From: Pleurocapsa minor HA4230-MV1
GTDB lineage: Bacteria; Cyanobacteriota; Cyanobacteriia; Cyanobacteriales; Xenococcaceae
NCBI GenBank assembly: GCA_019359095.1
Contig: JAHHHZ010000021.1
Span: forward strand, 263,163 to 327,162
DNA: 64,000 nucleotides
Direction of reading: 5' to 3'
This document shows, in pieces, positions 18,462-27,109 of this stretch. The notes below the pieces were generated by a model, which did not search any database, was not told the DNA's origin, and saw only the letters and a list, made by a program, of their open reading frames with translations. A program made the position numbers and the translations under genes. The stretch's first letter is position 1. Each line of letters begins with the position of its first letter.

Positions 18462-19595
18462 TCAAATATCACTCAAGGCTAGTTGATAGATCTCAGAGTA
18501 TTGTTGAAGAATTTTTTGCAGATCGTAGCTCGCGATTTTTGTCCGAGCTTTTGTCGCCATTACTGCCAGGCTATTGGGATCTTCAACTATCTGGGACATT
18601 GCTTGTGCTAGGGCGTTAGTATCACCAAGAGGGACTAATAAACCACAGCCGTTCTCCAACAGATCTTGCGTACCGCGAATATTTGAGCCAATCACAGGGG
18701 TACTTAAACACATTGCTTCCATAATGCTGCGAGGTAGCCCTTCCTGTTGAGAAACTAGTAATACAGCATTGGCTGCTTGAATTAAGGTGGGTATGTCTTG
18801 GCGATAACCTAAAAAATGCACTTGTTTTGCTATACCTAGCTGCTGGGCTAATTCTGCCATTTTTGGTTGAATAGGGCCTTCTCCTGCTAACGCTAAATGA
18901 ACTTGAGGATTAGCTACTTTGGCTAAAGCATTGAGTAAGTCTTGATGTCTTTTACGAGGAGTAAATTCAGCAATAGAAAGCAATAGAGTATCAGAGTCGG
19001 CTAAATTCAACTGCTGACGTACTTGTGCTAGATTTGCAGGATCGACCTTGCCAGAAGCATAATAATCAGTATCTACGCCGATGCCACGAGTATAATAAAT
19101 TTTGGCATCAGGAAGAAAGTTATATTTTTTAGCAGCAGCTTCGTCTTCTCGGTTAATTGTAATTAAATAATCAGTCCATGCACCAGCTAGCTTCTCTAAA
19201 CTCAGGAAAATAAAGTTTTTAAGTGCATTACCGCCATGATAAAAGTGAAAACCATGTGCTGTATAGATGACCTTGGTTTTTCGGTTATTTCTTAGAGCAT
19301 AGCGCGTGACAAAGGCAGCAATAGGAGTATGAACATGAACTAGATCGTAATCTTCTTGTGCCACTACTTGCTTAACTCGCGAGACTCCAGCCCATAAATT
19401 TCTCGGATCGAAGACATTACGTGACCATTGAATATCATAAATGCGATCGCATGTCTCTACACAATCTCGATCGCTTTCAATTCCCTGCGCCATACCGTCT
19501 ACCTGCCAGCCCAAACTTTGGCAATGCTCGATCAAAGGAAGCAGAAAACTGCGAATTGTAATGGGAACTGTCGTCACAACTAATAGTTTAGGCAT
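18462..19595 (-). CDS. Family 4 glycosyltransferase
   Basis: 377 residues, GT-B fold. The N-terminal domain has MPKLLVVTTVPITIRSFLLP and the acceptor-side YDLVHVHTP and IYTAHGFHFYHGG. The C-terminal donor domain has SIAEFTPRKRHQDLL and the EX7E-type motif EGLPRSIMEAMCLSTPVIGS. It transfers an activated sugar with retention, probably to a polysaccharide or lipid carrier at the cytoplasmic face. No polysaccharide gene cluster surrounds it. The last codons abut dispersed repeat A. Confidence 0.92.
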   Translation of the reverse strand: MPKLLVVTTVPITIRSFLLPLIEHCQSLGWQVDGMAQGIESDRDCVETCDRIYDIQWSRNVFDPRNLWAGVSRVKQVVAQEDYDLVHVHTPIAAFVTRYALRNNRKTKVIYTAHGFHFYHGGNALKNFIFLSLEKLAGAWTDYLITINREDEAAAKKYNFLPDAKIYYTRGIGVDTDYYASGKVDPANLAQVRQQLNLADSDTLLLSIAEFTPRKRHQDLLNALAKVANPQVHLALAGEGPIQPKMAELAQQLGIAKQVHFLGYRQDIPTLIQAANAVLLVSQQEGLPRSIMEAMCLSTPVIGSNIRGTQDLLENGCGLLVPLGDTNALAQAMSQIVEDPNSLAVMATKARTKIASYDLQKILQQYSEIYQLALSDI

Positions 19596-19602
19596 GGGAA
19601 AA

Positions 19603-19637
19603 GGAAATAGGAAATAGGAAATAGGAAATAGGAAGTA
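19603..19637. repeat. Heptamer tandem repeat (GGAAATA)
   Basis: Four GGAAATA units and one GGAAGTA lie in tandem directly upstream of the GT4 start. The reverse-complement form appears near 58800-58835. Confidence 0.85.
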
Positions 19638-19792
19638 AGAAATAATTTTTCAAAAATGTTCTAAGGTTTTTATGTTTAGCTACTTAAATTCATACTTAAA
19701 ACAGATGAAACATTGATATTCGCAGAAAGTATACTATAACTCTTGGGGTTTTGCCGACAATTATAGTAGTCAATAGTAGTCATTTTTAAGTC

Positions 19793-21430
19793 ATGGTAGA
19801 TAGTCATTCAGCAGCAACAGAGCGTTTCCGACAGCTACAGAATCAGCTAAGAGAATGGACAAGATCGCCTGAAGAAGGTCAACTTTGGCAGAGTGTCGAT
19901 ATTTTCGATCAAGATGACTATGATATTTTGGTGATTCCTTCCTTTAGCGTCGATCAGCAGGTGGGCGATAAAGTAGCGGGGTTCTTGCATTACGAAGAAA
20001 GACTATTATTTTCTTTGATCCGTCTGCGTAATCCGTTAACTAGGGTAATTTATCTTACTGCTTTGCCTCTGTGTCCCATTGTCATTGACTACTATCTGCA
20101 ACTTTTACCAGGCATTCCTTTTTCCCATGCACGCGATCGCTTACTATTGATTAGTATTTATGATGGCTCGCTTAAACCCTTAACCCAAAAGATTTTAGAT
20201 CGTCCTCGACTGGTGGCAAAAATTCGTCGGGCGCTACGTCCTAATAAGTCTTATATGGTCTGTTATAACTCTACCGAGCTTGAGCAGCAGCTATCTTTAA
20301 AGCTGGGTATTCCCCTCTTAGCAGCATCTCCTGAAGTACTCAAGTGGGGTTCTAAAAGCGGTAGTCGTCGTATTTTTGCCGAGGCGGGAATTGCTCATCC
20401 TGACGGTAGCTACACTGTGAGAAATCCCACAGATTTAATCGAAGATTTATGGCAACTTTGGCAAAGACAGCCTAACTTAAAACGGGTTGTAGTAAAGCTC
20501 AACGAAGGCTTTTCGGGAGAAGGAAATGCCCTGCTCGATTTAAGACCAATTCAAGCCTATGCCCCAAGTCAAAACTCAAATCAAAAAAGTGAAGCCGAAA
20601 CTAAAATAGTCTTAAGTAAACAGCTAGAAAATATGAGCTTTCAAGGGGCAGGAGAAACCTGGGCGACTTTTTCACGACGTATTCCCGAATTGGGGGCAAT
20701 TGTGGAGGCTTTTATCGAAGGGCAGATCAAGCGATCGCCAAGTGTCCAAGGCTATATTCGACCATCGGGAGAAGTGGAAATTATCTCGACTCACGATCAG
20801 ATTTTGGGTGGTGTAGATGGACAGGTATATGAAGGGTGCTATTTTCCTGCGGATGCTGACTATCGACATGAACTACAAGAAATAGGGTTAAAAGTTGGTG
20901 AAGTCTTAGCTGCCAAGGGGGCGATCGAACGTTACGGGGTAGATTTTATTACAGTGCAAGATCCTCAAACCAAACGATGGGATATTCAGGCGATCGAAAT
21001 TAACCTCCGCAAAGGTGGCACAACCCACCCCTTTATGACCTTAAGATTATTGACTAATGGCAGGTTAGACTACGACACAGGCAACTTCTTGAGTCAACAC
21101 AATCAAGAAAAATACTATATTGCCACCGATAATCTTCACAAACCACAGTATAAAGGTCTATTACCCAACGATCTGATGGATATTATTGCTCAAAAAAGAC
21201 TACATTTTGATAGTAGTAGTATGACAGGGACTGTCTTTCATCTAATGGGTGCATTATCAGAATTTGGCAAGCTGGGTTTAACTAGTATTGGCAATTCTTT
21301 AGCAGAAGCTAAGGAGATCTACGATCGCGTCGAGGCTGTATTAGACAAAGCTACCGCAAATCAAACTGATGCTGATGATCCTCAAGCAAACCCTCTACCT
21401 CTACCAATCAACTGGAGTAGTAATCAATGA
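19793..21430 (+). CDS. ATP-grasp protein, peptide ligase PGM1-related
   Basis: 545 residues. The C-terminal half is an ATP-grasp ligase-like domain: VVVKLNEGFSGEGNALLDL (about 235), PELGAIVEAFIEGQ (about 300), RYGVDFITVQDP and IQAIEINLRKGGTTHPF (about 400-420). The N-terminal part (ILVIPSFSVDQQVG, HYEERLLFSLIRLRNP) is the associated domain of proteins annotated as PGM1-related, after a carboxylate-amine peptide ligase of pheganomycin synthesis. The substrate in cyanobacteria is unknown. It is monocistronic, and the stop is followed by repeat sequence. Confidence 0.75.
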   Translation: MVDSHSAATERFRQLQNQLREWTRSPEEGQLWQSVDIFDQDDYDILVIPSFSVDQQVGDKVAGFLHYEERLLFSLIRLRNPLTRVIYLTALPLCPIVIDYYLQLLPGIPFSHARDRLLLISIYDGSLKPLTQKILDRPRLVAKIRRALRPNKSYMVCYNSTELEQQLSLKLGIPLLAASPEVLKWGSKSGSRRIFAEAGIAHPDGSYTVRNPTDLIEDLWQLWQRQPNLKRVVVKLNEGFSGEGNALLDLRPIQAYAPSQNSNQKSEAETKIVLSKQLENMSFQGAGETWATFSRRIPELGAIVEAFIEGQIKRSPSVQGYIRPSGEVEIISTHDQILGGVDGQVYEGCYFPADADYRHELQEIGLKVGEVLAAKGAIERYGVDFITVQDPQTKRWDIQAIEINLRKGGTTHPFMTLRLLTNGRLDYDTGNFLSQHNQEKYYIATDNLHKPQYKGLLPNDLMDIIAQKRLHFDSSSMTGTVFHLMGALSEFGKLGLTSIGNSLAEAKEIYDRVEAVLDKATANQTDADDPQANPLPLPINWSSNQ

Positions 21431-21437
21431 ACAATGA

Positions 21438-21570
21438 GTCCTAAAGGATTAGTTCGCAAGCTCACGTCACAGTGAACAATGAACAATGAACAGAGTAATC
21501 AGTAATCAGTAATCAGTAATCAGTAATCAGTAATCAGTAATCAGTAATCAGTAATCAGTAATCAGTAATC
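21438..21570. repeat. CCTAAAGGA fragment plus 11 tandem AGTAATC units
   Basis: A fragment of the CCTAAAGGATTAG/GCGAAGC-type repeat lies at about 21440-21470, then three CAATGAA-type units. Eleven perfect copies of the heptamer AGTAATC follow at 21494-21570. The last unit contains the TGA stop of the leftward kinase gene (21569-21571). Confidence 0.9.
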
Positions 21571-22270
21571 AATTAGTCCACAACTTTATGCCTCCTAATA
21601 ACCCTGTGACGTTGGGGATAATTTTGACATTAGCGGGTAAATTAAACTTGACCTGTTTAGTTTCTCCTCCACCAATATAGAGTGTGTTGTAGTTAAACAG
21701 ATGTTCTAGATGAGCGATCGCTGTTTCCAGGCGCAGATTCCATTTTTTGCTTCCATGTTTTTCCAAAGCTGCTCGACCTAATTGTTGCTCATAGGTTTCT
21801 CGCTTGCGAAACGGATGATGTCCCATTTCGAGGTTGGGAACTAGTTTTCCCTCCACAAATAAAGCTGAACCAAATCCTGTTCCTAAAGTAATTACTAACT
21901 CAACTCCATTGCCTGAAATTGCCCCAAGTCCTTGAATATCAGCATCATTTGCTACTTTTACTGGCTTAGACAGTAATTTACTCAAGCTAGTGGCTAGGTC
22001 GTATTGTAGCCAGTCGTCATGGAGGTTAACTGCGGTTTTGATTACTCCGCTTTGTACCACTCCAGGAAAACCCACCGAAACACGGTCATATTCTTGTTCT
22101 TTTACTAGAGTCAAAATGGTGTCAATTACTGCTTGTGGTTTGGCAGGGTTCGGGGTTTTAAGACGTTGGCGATCGCTTAAGGGATTACCCTCAACATCTA
22201 AAACCATTACTTTAATCCCGCTACCACCAATATCTACTGCTAAGGTACGTAACTGTTGAGGCTGGTTCAT
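21569..22270 (-). CDS. ppgK: ROK-type polyphosphate glucokinase-like kinase
   Basis: 233 residues. The phosphate-binding loop is AVDIGGSGIK (11-20), the catalytic Asp is in VANDADIQGLG, and ITLGTGFGSALFVEGKLVPN is the second phosphate loop. The short length and the MGHHPFRKRETYEQQLGR segment, which replaces the zinc-binding Cys cluster of other ROK proteins, fit polyphosphate/ATP glucokinases. It would phosphorylate glucose using polyphosphate or ATP. The stop codon TGA lies inside the last unit of the AGTAATC repeat array. Confidence 0.75.
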   Translation of the reverse strand: MNQPQQLRTLAVDIGGSGIKVMVLDVEGNPLSDRQRLKTPNPAKPQAVIDTILTLVKEQEYDRVSVGFPGVVQSGVIKTAVNLHDDWLQYDLATSLSKLLSKPVKVANDADIQGLGAISGNGVELVITLGTGFGSALFVEGKLVPNLEMGHHPFRKRETYEQQLGRAALEKHGSKKWNLRLETAIAHLEHLFNYNTLYIGGGETKQVKFNLPANVKIIPNVTGLLGGIKLWTN

Positions 22271-22429
22271 GGTGTCTTACTTAAGCTAAATTTATCCAGA
22301 TTATCAAAGTTTAAGAGAGTTGGCTTCTTGTCGATCTTTTTATTAGTAATCAGGGAACTTAGTAGCTTAATATAGCGACTTTATACCACTAAGAAAATCT
22401 ATTAATTTTTATTACTTTAATTATTTTTG

Positions 22430-23038
22430 ATGAATATCATCCAGATTAACAGACCAGGGTTGATTTACCGATGCTTAATTACTGTCAGCATTGGATTTTC
22501 AGCTTTAACAATTCAACCCCAAAACGCTTTAGGGGCGGAGAAAGTGAAGCTAACTTATGGTCTTTTTAAGGGCAAAGTTTCGGTAAATTCCCTAGAAAAG
22601 TATGCAGCTACGGGCGAAATGACCTTGGAGTTGCGAGTTTATTCCAAGTTTGCCGAGCGCCAAACCCTAGCTCAATTAAGATCTTGGCTCAATAGCCGTT
22701 TTGAATGCGATCGCCTTACTCTGGGTCAGTTTGCTAATACTCCAGAAGGCCAACAGTTTTTGCAAGACTTGGGTACAGTAATCAAAGCCGATCCTCAACG
22801 TAATGGATTTTTAGAGATTCGTTCAACTTTGATGGAAACCGCCGATGTACCGAGTAAATCTGATGGTTGGACGATACTTGAGGCAATGCACAACTTTCCT
22901 GCCGATGATTTACATGTCAATCTCAAGAATTTAGTCCAGCTAAAAAAATCTTGGTCAGATAATCCCCAAAATAATCAAGCTGCTGCCAAGATATTTACTA
23001 TTCGTGCAGAAAACACCTCAGCCTCTAATTCTCAGTAA
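22430..23038 (+). CDS. Exported DUF1400 stand-alone protein
   Basis: 202 residues from ATG 22430 (a TTG immediately before it is a poorer start). A signal peptide is followed by ALGAEKVKLTYGLFKGKVSV. The mature part is a lone DUF1400 domain, which normally sits at the N-terminus of cyanobacterial alpha/beta hydrolases. The convergent neighbour at 23039-24640 has that same domain plus a hydrolase. The two share the features EKYAATGEMTLELR / EAFVATGSKSAELD and the order FANTPEGQQFLQDLG / FTNSTVGEILIKNFG. The stop codons of the two genes are directly adjacent. Confidence 0.75.
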   Translation: MNIIQINRPGLIYRCLITVSIGFSALTIQPQNALGAEKVKLTYGLFKGKVSVNSLEKYAATGEMTLELRVYSKFAERQTLAQLRSWLNSRFECDRLTLGQFANTPEGQQFLQDLGTVIKADPQRNGFLEIRSTLMETADVPSKSDGWTILEAMHNFPADDLHVNLKNLVQLKKSWSDNPQNNQAAAKIFTIRAENTSASNSQ

Positions 23039-24640
23039 TTATTGCTTAAATTGCTCTAATTTAGCTGGATCTAGATTACGGATGATGAAAAGTTTAAAAG
23101 CATTATTGTCTAGTTGCGGAATGCGATCTCGCTGTAGATATGTTTGATATTTAGGCTGTTGAGCCAGGTAAACCTGAAAAAAAGCAGTGGTAAGCGTCTT
23201 CAAAGCAGGATAGGCATAAATCGGTCGAGGGCCTACCACATCATCAGGTACGGGCAAAACTCCTATACTTTCTTGTAAAAAGCTAAAGTGAGTTGCTGGC
23301 TTGACCAAAACTAAATATTTCTCTTTCTCCTTAAGCCAAGAAAAAGGTTCAATTTGCTCTGCAACAGGGGGCATAATGCGATCGTTGATCCCTGAAATGA
23401 TCATCGTGGGAGTTTTAATTTCACTCATCCCCGTCGAGCCAAAAATCTTTGCCATCGGGTTGATAGCAATTACTGCTTTAACGCGCGGATCTCGTAATTG
23501 TACTGGAGATTTATAGAGTTGATTAAAAGTACATTGAGCTAACGACGACAAATCTAGTAAGACATCAGAATCGTCTTCTGTCTGGCACTCAGCAACAGAT
23601 TGGTCAGGGATTAATTTCCCTCCTGATAATGCTAATGCACTATATCCCCCAAAAGACTGACCCACAATTCCTACTTGGTTTAAATCAAGATTCGATTCTG
23701 ATTCTAAGCGATCGAGGACGGAACTAATATCTAAAGGCTGATTGACTAAATTATTTGCCTTGGGAAAGGGTTCTATCCCTGCAAGAAAGCGATCGAATTT
23801 AGCTAAACTTATGTCATCGTGTTCGATTACGGCAACCGCGAAACCATAAGAGGCTAGATGTTTTGCCAGATAAGCGAAGGTTTTTCGATTGGAAGCGATA
23901 CCGTGAGAAATGGCAATTAAAGGAACGGGACGCTCAATTTCTGGCTGATAAAGATCAAATAAACCTGTTTGCTGGCGATGAGGATTTTTGTAGGTGAGAG
24001 TCCGTTTCTGCCAAGAATATTGCCCAGGAATTTCCAGATCTAATTCTCCCTCAAGGCGATCGCCTAATGCCTTATGCTGATTCTGATGACCATCAAACCA
24101 AGTGCGATCGATGATTTCACGGTTTTTTGCTAATTTTGTAGCCTGTTCGAGATATTGAGTTAATACTTCTAAATCAAGATGAACTGTTTTAAGCGGATAG
24201 TGGTGTAATAAGTTGATGAGGGTCAATCCTTCATCGTCGAAAGCAGCAGCAATCATAGCGCCTCTCAAGGCATAAAAGCCATTGCGATTAACCTGACTTT
24301 TAATACCCTTACCGAAGTTTTTAATTAGAATCTCGCCAACGGTAGAGTTAGTAAATTTGGCGATCGTTAAAGGCTTAAACTCTAGAGGGGTAGATAATAG
24401 CTCTGGTAGTTTGGCTTGCTGTTTGGCAGGCAAACGGCGAAGATAATAGTCCAGTTCAGCAGATTTTGATCCTGTAGCAACGAAGGCTTCGAGATCCTTA
24501 ACTTTAATTTGAAACTGACCGAAAGGAGCTATGTTAAAAGTAATTCTTTCTGCTGCGATCGCTGCTATGGGTAATAGAGCAGCAGATATACCGAGAGCCA
24601 GAGAAATTAGCTTATGTTTGATGTTTTGACTGAAAATCAC
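23039..24640 (-). CDS. Exported alpha/beta hydrolase with N-terminal DUF1400
   Basis: 533 residues: signal peptide (to about residue 29, IAAIAAERITF), DUF1400 domain (about 30-180), then an alpha/beta-hydrolase of the PAF-acetylhydrolase/dienelactone-hydrolase type. The nucleophile elbow is VGQSFGGYSA (Ser near 328), the oxyanion region ISHGIASNRKTFAYLA, an acidic residue lies in ISGINDRIMP and the His in KPATHFSFL. It probably acts as a periplasmic lipase or esterase. The gene ends base to base against the DUF1400-only gene on the other strand. Confidence 0.85.
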   Translation of the reverse strand: MIFSQNIKHKLISLALGISAALLPIAAIAAERITFNIAPFGQFQIKVKDLEAFVATGSKSAELDYYLRRLPAKQQAKLPELLSTPLEFKPLTIAKFTNSTVGEILIKNFGKGIKSQVNRNGFYALRGAMIAAAFDDEGLTLINLLHHYPLKTVHLDLEVLTQYLEQATKLAKNREIIDRTWFDGHQNQHKALGDRLEGELDLEIPGQYSWQKRTLTYKNPHRQQTGLFDLYQPEIERPVPLIAISHGIASNRKTFAYLAKHLASYGFAVAVIEHDDISLAKFDRFLAGIEPFPKANNLVNQPLDISSVLDRLESESNLDLNQVGIVGQSFGGYSALALSGGKLIPDQSVAECQTEDDSDVLLDLSSLAQCTFNQLYKSPVQLRDPRVKAVIAINPMAKIFGSTGMSEIKTPTMIISGINDRIMPPVAEQIEPFSWLKEKEKYLVLVKPATHFSFLQESIGVLPVPDDVVGPRPIYAYPALKTLTTAFFQVYLAQQPKYQTYLQRDRIPQLDNNAFKLFIIRNLDPAKLEQFKQ

Positions 24641-24717
24641 CGACTTTGATGGTTTTTACCCGAGTTTTCTTTTAGTTTAATCGAAATACAGGGTATTGGA
24701 AAATGCCCATCATCGCT

Positions 24718-24853
24718 ACAGGGCTATTTCATTCTAACTGTAGTGAACCAAGAAATAAATTTCTTGGCTTAAAATTAAAGTCCGTTTAAACGGACTTAAT
24801 GTACTTAGACAGAGAATTTATTCTCTGGATATATGAGAATGAAATAGCCCTGT
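24718..24853. mobile_element. Cloverleaf-shaped MITE-like element
   Basis: An 18-base perfect inverted repeat (ACAGGGCTATTTCATTCT at 24718-24735, complement at 24836-24853) encloses three further hairpins: CCAAGAAAT/ATTTCTTGG (24748-24767), the perfect palindrome AAGTCCGTTTAAACGGACTT (24778-24797) and CAGAGAA/TTCTCTG (24810-24827). Outside the ends lie CATCGCT (24711-24717) and CATCGTT (24854-24860), a likely seven-base target duplication with one change. It has no coding capacity, 136 bases. It lies between the hydrolase and lyase genes, in a 297-base gap. Confidence 0.8.
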
Positions 24854-24937
24854 CATCGTTATCAGTCCAAAGTAAATTTGGGCTGGGTTTGACTAGAACA
24901 TTTTTTCAAGCATTTATTTGCTTTCTTGCTGTTTAAA

Positions 24938-25474
24938 TCAAATTCGTTTTTCTAAATATTGACCGATGGTAATTTCCTCTCCTGCACGAGAAATGACTGT
25001 TTGTCTGGTGCGATATTTATGACCCACTAATTTAATCTCTTCTTCAAAAACATTGGCATTATATTCAGTACGCAAGTTCATAGTTTCCGCATTAGGAAAA
25101 GAACAGATCGCAATTACTGGTTTAGGAGTGGCGAATCCGCGATCGCGATAGAGAACATTTCCTTTAATGCCAAAAACGGTTGAACCCGTCACAGGTTTAC
25201 GATTTTGATTGGTGTAGCTACTTTCCCAAGTAACTTTTGTCCCACAAACTAACGCCGATAAGTCTTCTAGTTGATGCCTTTGGGCTAGTTCAATCAATTC
25301 TGCTGCGCCTTGAGACAAAAATGAAATATTAAGTATACTTTCAACTTCTTGAGGTTCAACATCTTTGTTTAATGTGTAATACCTTCTTTGGGAATTCCAG
25401 CTACCTGCTGACTTATCAAAAAAGTCAACTGCTAAAGACTGTAGAGTAAGATTTGTGGTTTCCGCAGACATCAT
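24938..25474 (-). CDS. CpcS/CpeS-type phycobiliprotein lyase
   Basis: 178 residues. The lipocalin-like lyase motif FFDKSAGSWNSQRRYY (18-33) and the C-terminal RTRQTVISRAGEEITIGQYLEKR are typical of the CpcS/CpeS/CpcU group, which attaches phycocyanobilin to Cys84-type sites of phycobiliproteins. The subtype cannot be fixed by eye; members with a YYTL segment are sometimes separate from the main CpcS. It stands alone, leftward. Confidence 0.85.
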   Translation of the reverse strand: MMSAETTNLTLQSLAVDFFDKSAGSWNSQRRYYTLNKDVEPQEVESILNISFLSQGAAELIELAQRHQLEDLSALVCGTKVTWESSYTNQNRKPVTGSTVFGIKGNVLYRDRGFATPKPVIAICSFPNAETMNLRTEYNANVFEEEIKLVGHKYRTRQTVISRAGEEITIGQYLEKRI

Positions 25475-25648
25475 TAGGGTTTAACCTCTTTGGCTAAGAC
25501 AATAAAAAAACGCATATGTCAAGAAATACAACTTTATGCTTAATATATATTAATATATCACGAGCTAATGTCACGGGTGTTATGTCTCTAGCTATATTCT
25601 GAATAGTTTAAGAATTAAATTTAGGTTGCTTATTTTTATAGCTTTTAT

Positions 25649-26125
25649 ATGGTCAATCATCAAAATTTTGCTGTTAAATTAATTACTATTTTGGCGATCG
25701 CTTTAATCAATTTACTGGCAGTTTTCCCTGCTGCTGCCACAACTCAAGATTTCCAACTCTATAGTGAGCAAGGATATCGAGTCGAGACAAACTTCAGTTA
25801 CGATGAGACCAAAAAAAACACAGGCGCGATCGCATTACCAGGAAAAGAAGCCAACGAAGTTGATTCTCTCAAGGTTCGCTTTTACGATCCTGACGGCAAA
25901 ATGATAGCTAGTTATGACAACATTGTCGATGGAATCATTCAGAATAAATATTTTGAATTTAATTATGATTTAAACACGCAACAGTTATTAAAAAAGGTAG
26001 ATATAGGCGGTGAAGTAGCAGGAGAAATGTATCTCCAAGGCGATGTTGACCAAGGATTGTCGTTAATTATGATTGAACCGTCAGGAGAAGAGAAAGTTAT
26101 CGATCGAGTCAAAAGCAATCAGTAA
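25649..26125 (+). CDS. Exported hypothetical protein
   Basis: 158 residues with a clear signal peptide (ITILAIALINLLAVFPAAATT, cleavage near residue 31). The mature region (QDFQLYSEQGYRVETNFSYDE, then VDSLKVRFYDPDGKMIASYDN) is probably beta-rich. The sequence resembles small periplasmic proteins of cyanobacteria without known role. The stop TAA is formed by the first base triplet of a CAGTAA/AGTAATC repeat tract that continues to 26158. Confidence 0.55.
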   Translation: MVNHQNFAVKLITILAIALINLLAVFPAAATTQDFQLYSEQGYRVETNFSYDETKKNTGAIALPGKEANEVDSLKVRFYDPDGKMIASYDNIVDGIIQNKYFEFNYDLNTQQLLKKVDIGGEVAGEMYLQGDVDQGLSLIMIEPSGEEKVIDRVKSNQ

Positions 26126-26158
26126 CCAGTAATTAGTAATCAGTAATTAGTAATCAGT
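26118..26158. repeat. Degenerate AGTAATC/AGTAATT heptamer tract
   Basis: CAGTAACCAGTAATTAGTAA and further AGTAATC/AGTAATT units overlap the stop codon of the preceding gene. A shorter tract is at 27093-27110. Confidence 0.8.
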
Positions 26159-26160
26159 GT

Positions 26161-26222
26161 AGTAGCGCGTCTAGGCTAAAGTACTGGGTTCATTTAAGTA
26201 GGGTGGGCATTGCCCACTCTAC
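26161..26222. repeat. Dispersed repeat B, copy 2
   Basis: GCGTCTAGGCTAAAGTACTG followed by the hairpin TAGGGTGGGCA/TGCCCACTCTA, nearly the same as 3208-3267. It lies between convergent genes and may terminate both. Confidence 0.85.
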
Positions 26223-26276
26223 TGAAAACGCCGATGATTTCGGGTCGAATGTGATTATAATTTCAGTCCGTTACAA

Positions 26277-26777
26277 CTACTTATCATCATTCGATATCTT
26301 TCTATCTCCTTTGGATAAATAAAGGTGAATGCGATTGCTTGTCCAAGTAGCTACACCTGCGCCGAAAAAATCGGCATCTTCTGTCCAAATGGGACAATCT
26401 AACATGAGTGACACTGCTACAATGGGCCAGTCATCTATATCCCGCACCGCAATTCTTTGTTTAGCTTCTACTTCATAAATTTCGTACAAGTCGGCATCCA
26501 CAGCAGCGATTAAGCTGGTCAATCCTTCTAGTACTTTAAGCGCTTCATCGGCAGGTAAATCACGTTTTGCAAACAAAGCTGGCAGATATTTTCTAGCATC
26601 TGCAAAACAAATGTCAGCAGTAAAAAATTGAGCAGAGTTGGCAAACTTTTCAATGTTATTTCGTACTTTTTGCCCCAGTACTGCTCGAATCAATATATTG
26701 GCGCGGCGCGTTTTGGGTATGAAGATTCACACCCAAAAGCCGCCGCAATCGAGGACAACTTTTATTTCTGCTGCCAT
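26277..26777 (-). pseudogene. vapC: PIN-domain (VapC-type) toxin gene interrupted by a 45-base palindrome
   Basis: From ATG 26777 the frame reads MAAEIKVVLD and then, at the first catalytic Asp of a PIN ribonuclease (usual VVLDTNILIRA), enters a 45-base palindromic insert that contains an in-frame TGA. After the insert the same frame resumes NILIRAVLGQKVRN and continues to the stop at 26277 with the other PIN acidic motifs (DIDDWPIVA, IWTEDADFF). Removing the insert restores a normal protein of about 150 residues. A TTG at 26693 could restart translation but would lack the catalytic Asp. The intact antitoxin gene is five bases upstream. Confidence 0.8.
26703..26746. repeat. Small palindromic insertion
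   Basis: Arms of 21 bases (26703-26723 and 26726-26746; GCGGCGCGTTTTGGGTATGA on the left) pair with three mismatches around a two-base loop. Together with one extra base it accounts for the 45 added bases in the toxin gene. I saw no other copy in the window. Confidence 0.8.
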
Positions 26778-26782
26778 CAATT

Positions 26783-27049
26783 TTATTGATTATGTTCTTG
26801 ACGTAGTTGACGAAATTCTGCCACGAGTTCGTCCTCTGTGATTCCCGAATCTGCCAATAGTCGATCTAATTTCTCTGCTGCCACTTTCAAAGATTCCAAT
26901 TTTGCTTGTTCTGGCTTTTTATGAGTAGGTAAAAAACAACCCACAGTTTGACCATGGCGCATGACAGCTACAGGTTCAGTAGCACTGAGATATTTTGCCA
27001 AGTTATTTCTAAATTCCCGTATGCCAATTTTTTGTAACACTGCGATCAC
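26783..27049 (-). CDS. Phd/YefM-type antitoxin
   Basis: 88 residues. The N-terminus IGIREFRNNLAKYLSATEPVAVMRHGQTVG is the Phd/YefM DNA-binding fold; the C-terminal helix EDELVAEFRQLRQEHN is the expected toxin-wrapping segment. Its stop is five bases before the start of the PIN toxin gene, the usual operon order. The toxin is now interrupted, so the antitoxin may be an unneeded relic or may still regulate its own promoter. Confidence 0.8.
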   Translation of the reverse strand: MIAVLQKIGIREFRNNLAKYLSATEPVAVMRHGQTVGCFLPTHKKPEQAKLESLKVAAEKLDRLLADSGITEDELVAEFRQLRQEHNQ

Positions 27050-27109
27050 CTCTGCTTAAATTATGTACCTCTGTGTACACAATTTAACATAACGGTCAGT
27101 AATCAGTAA

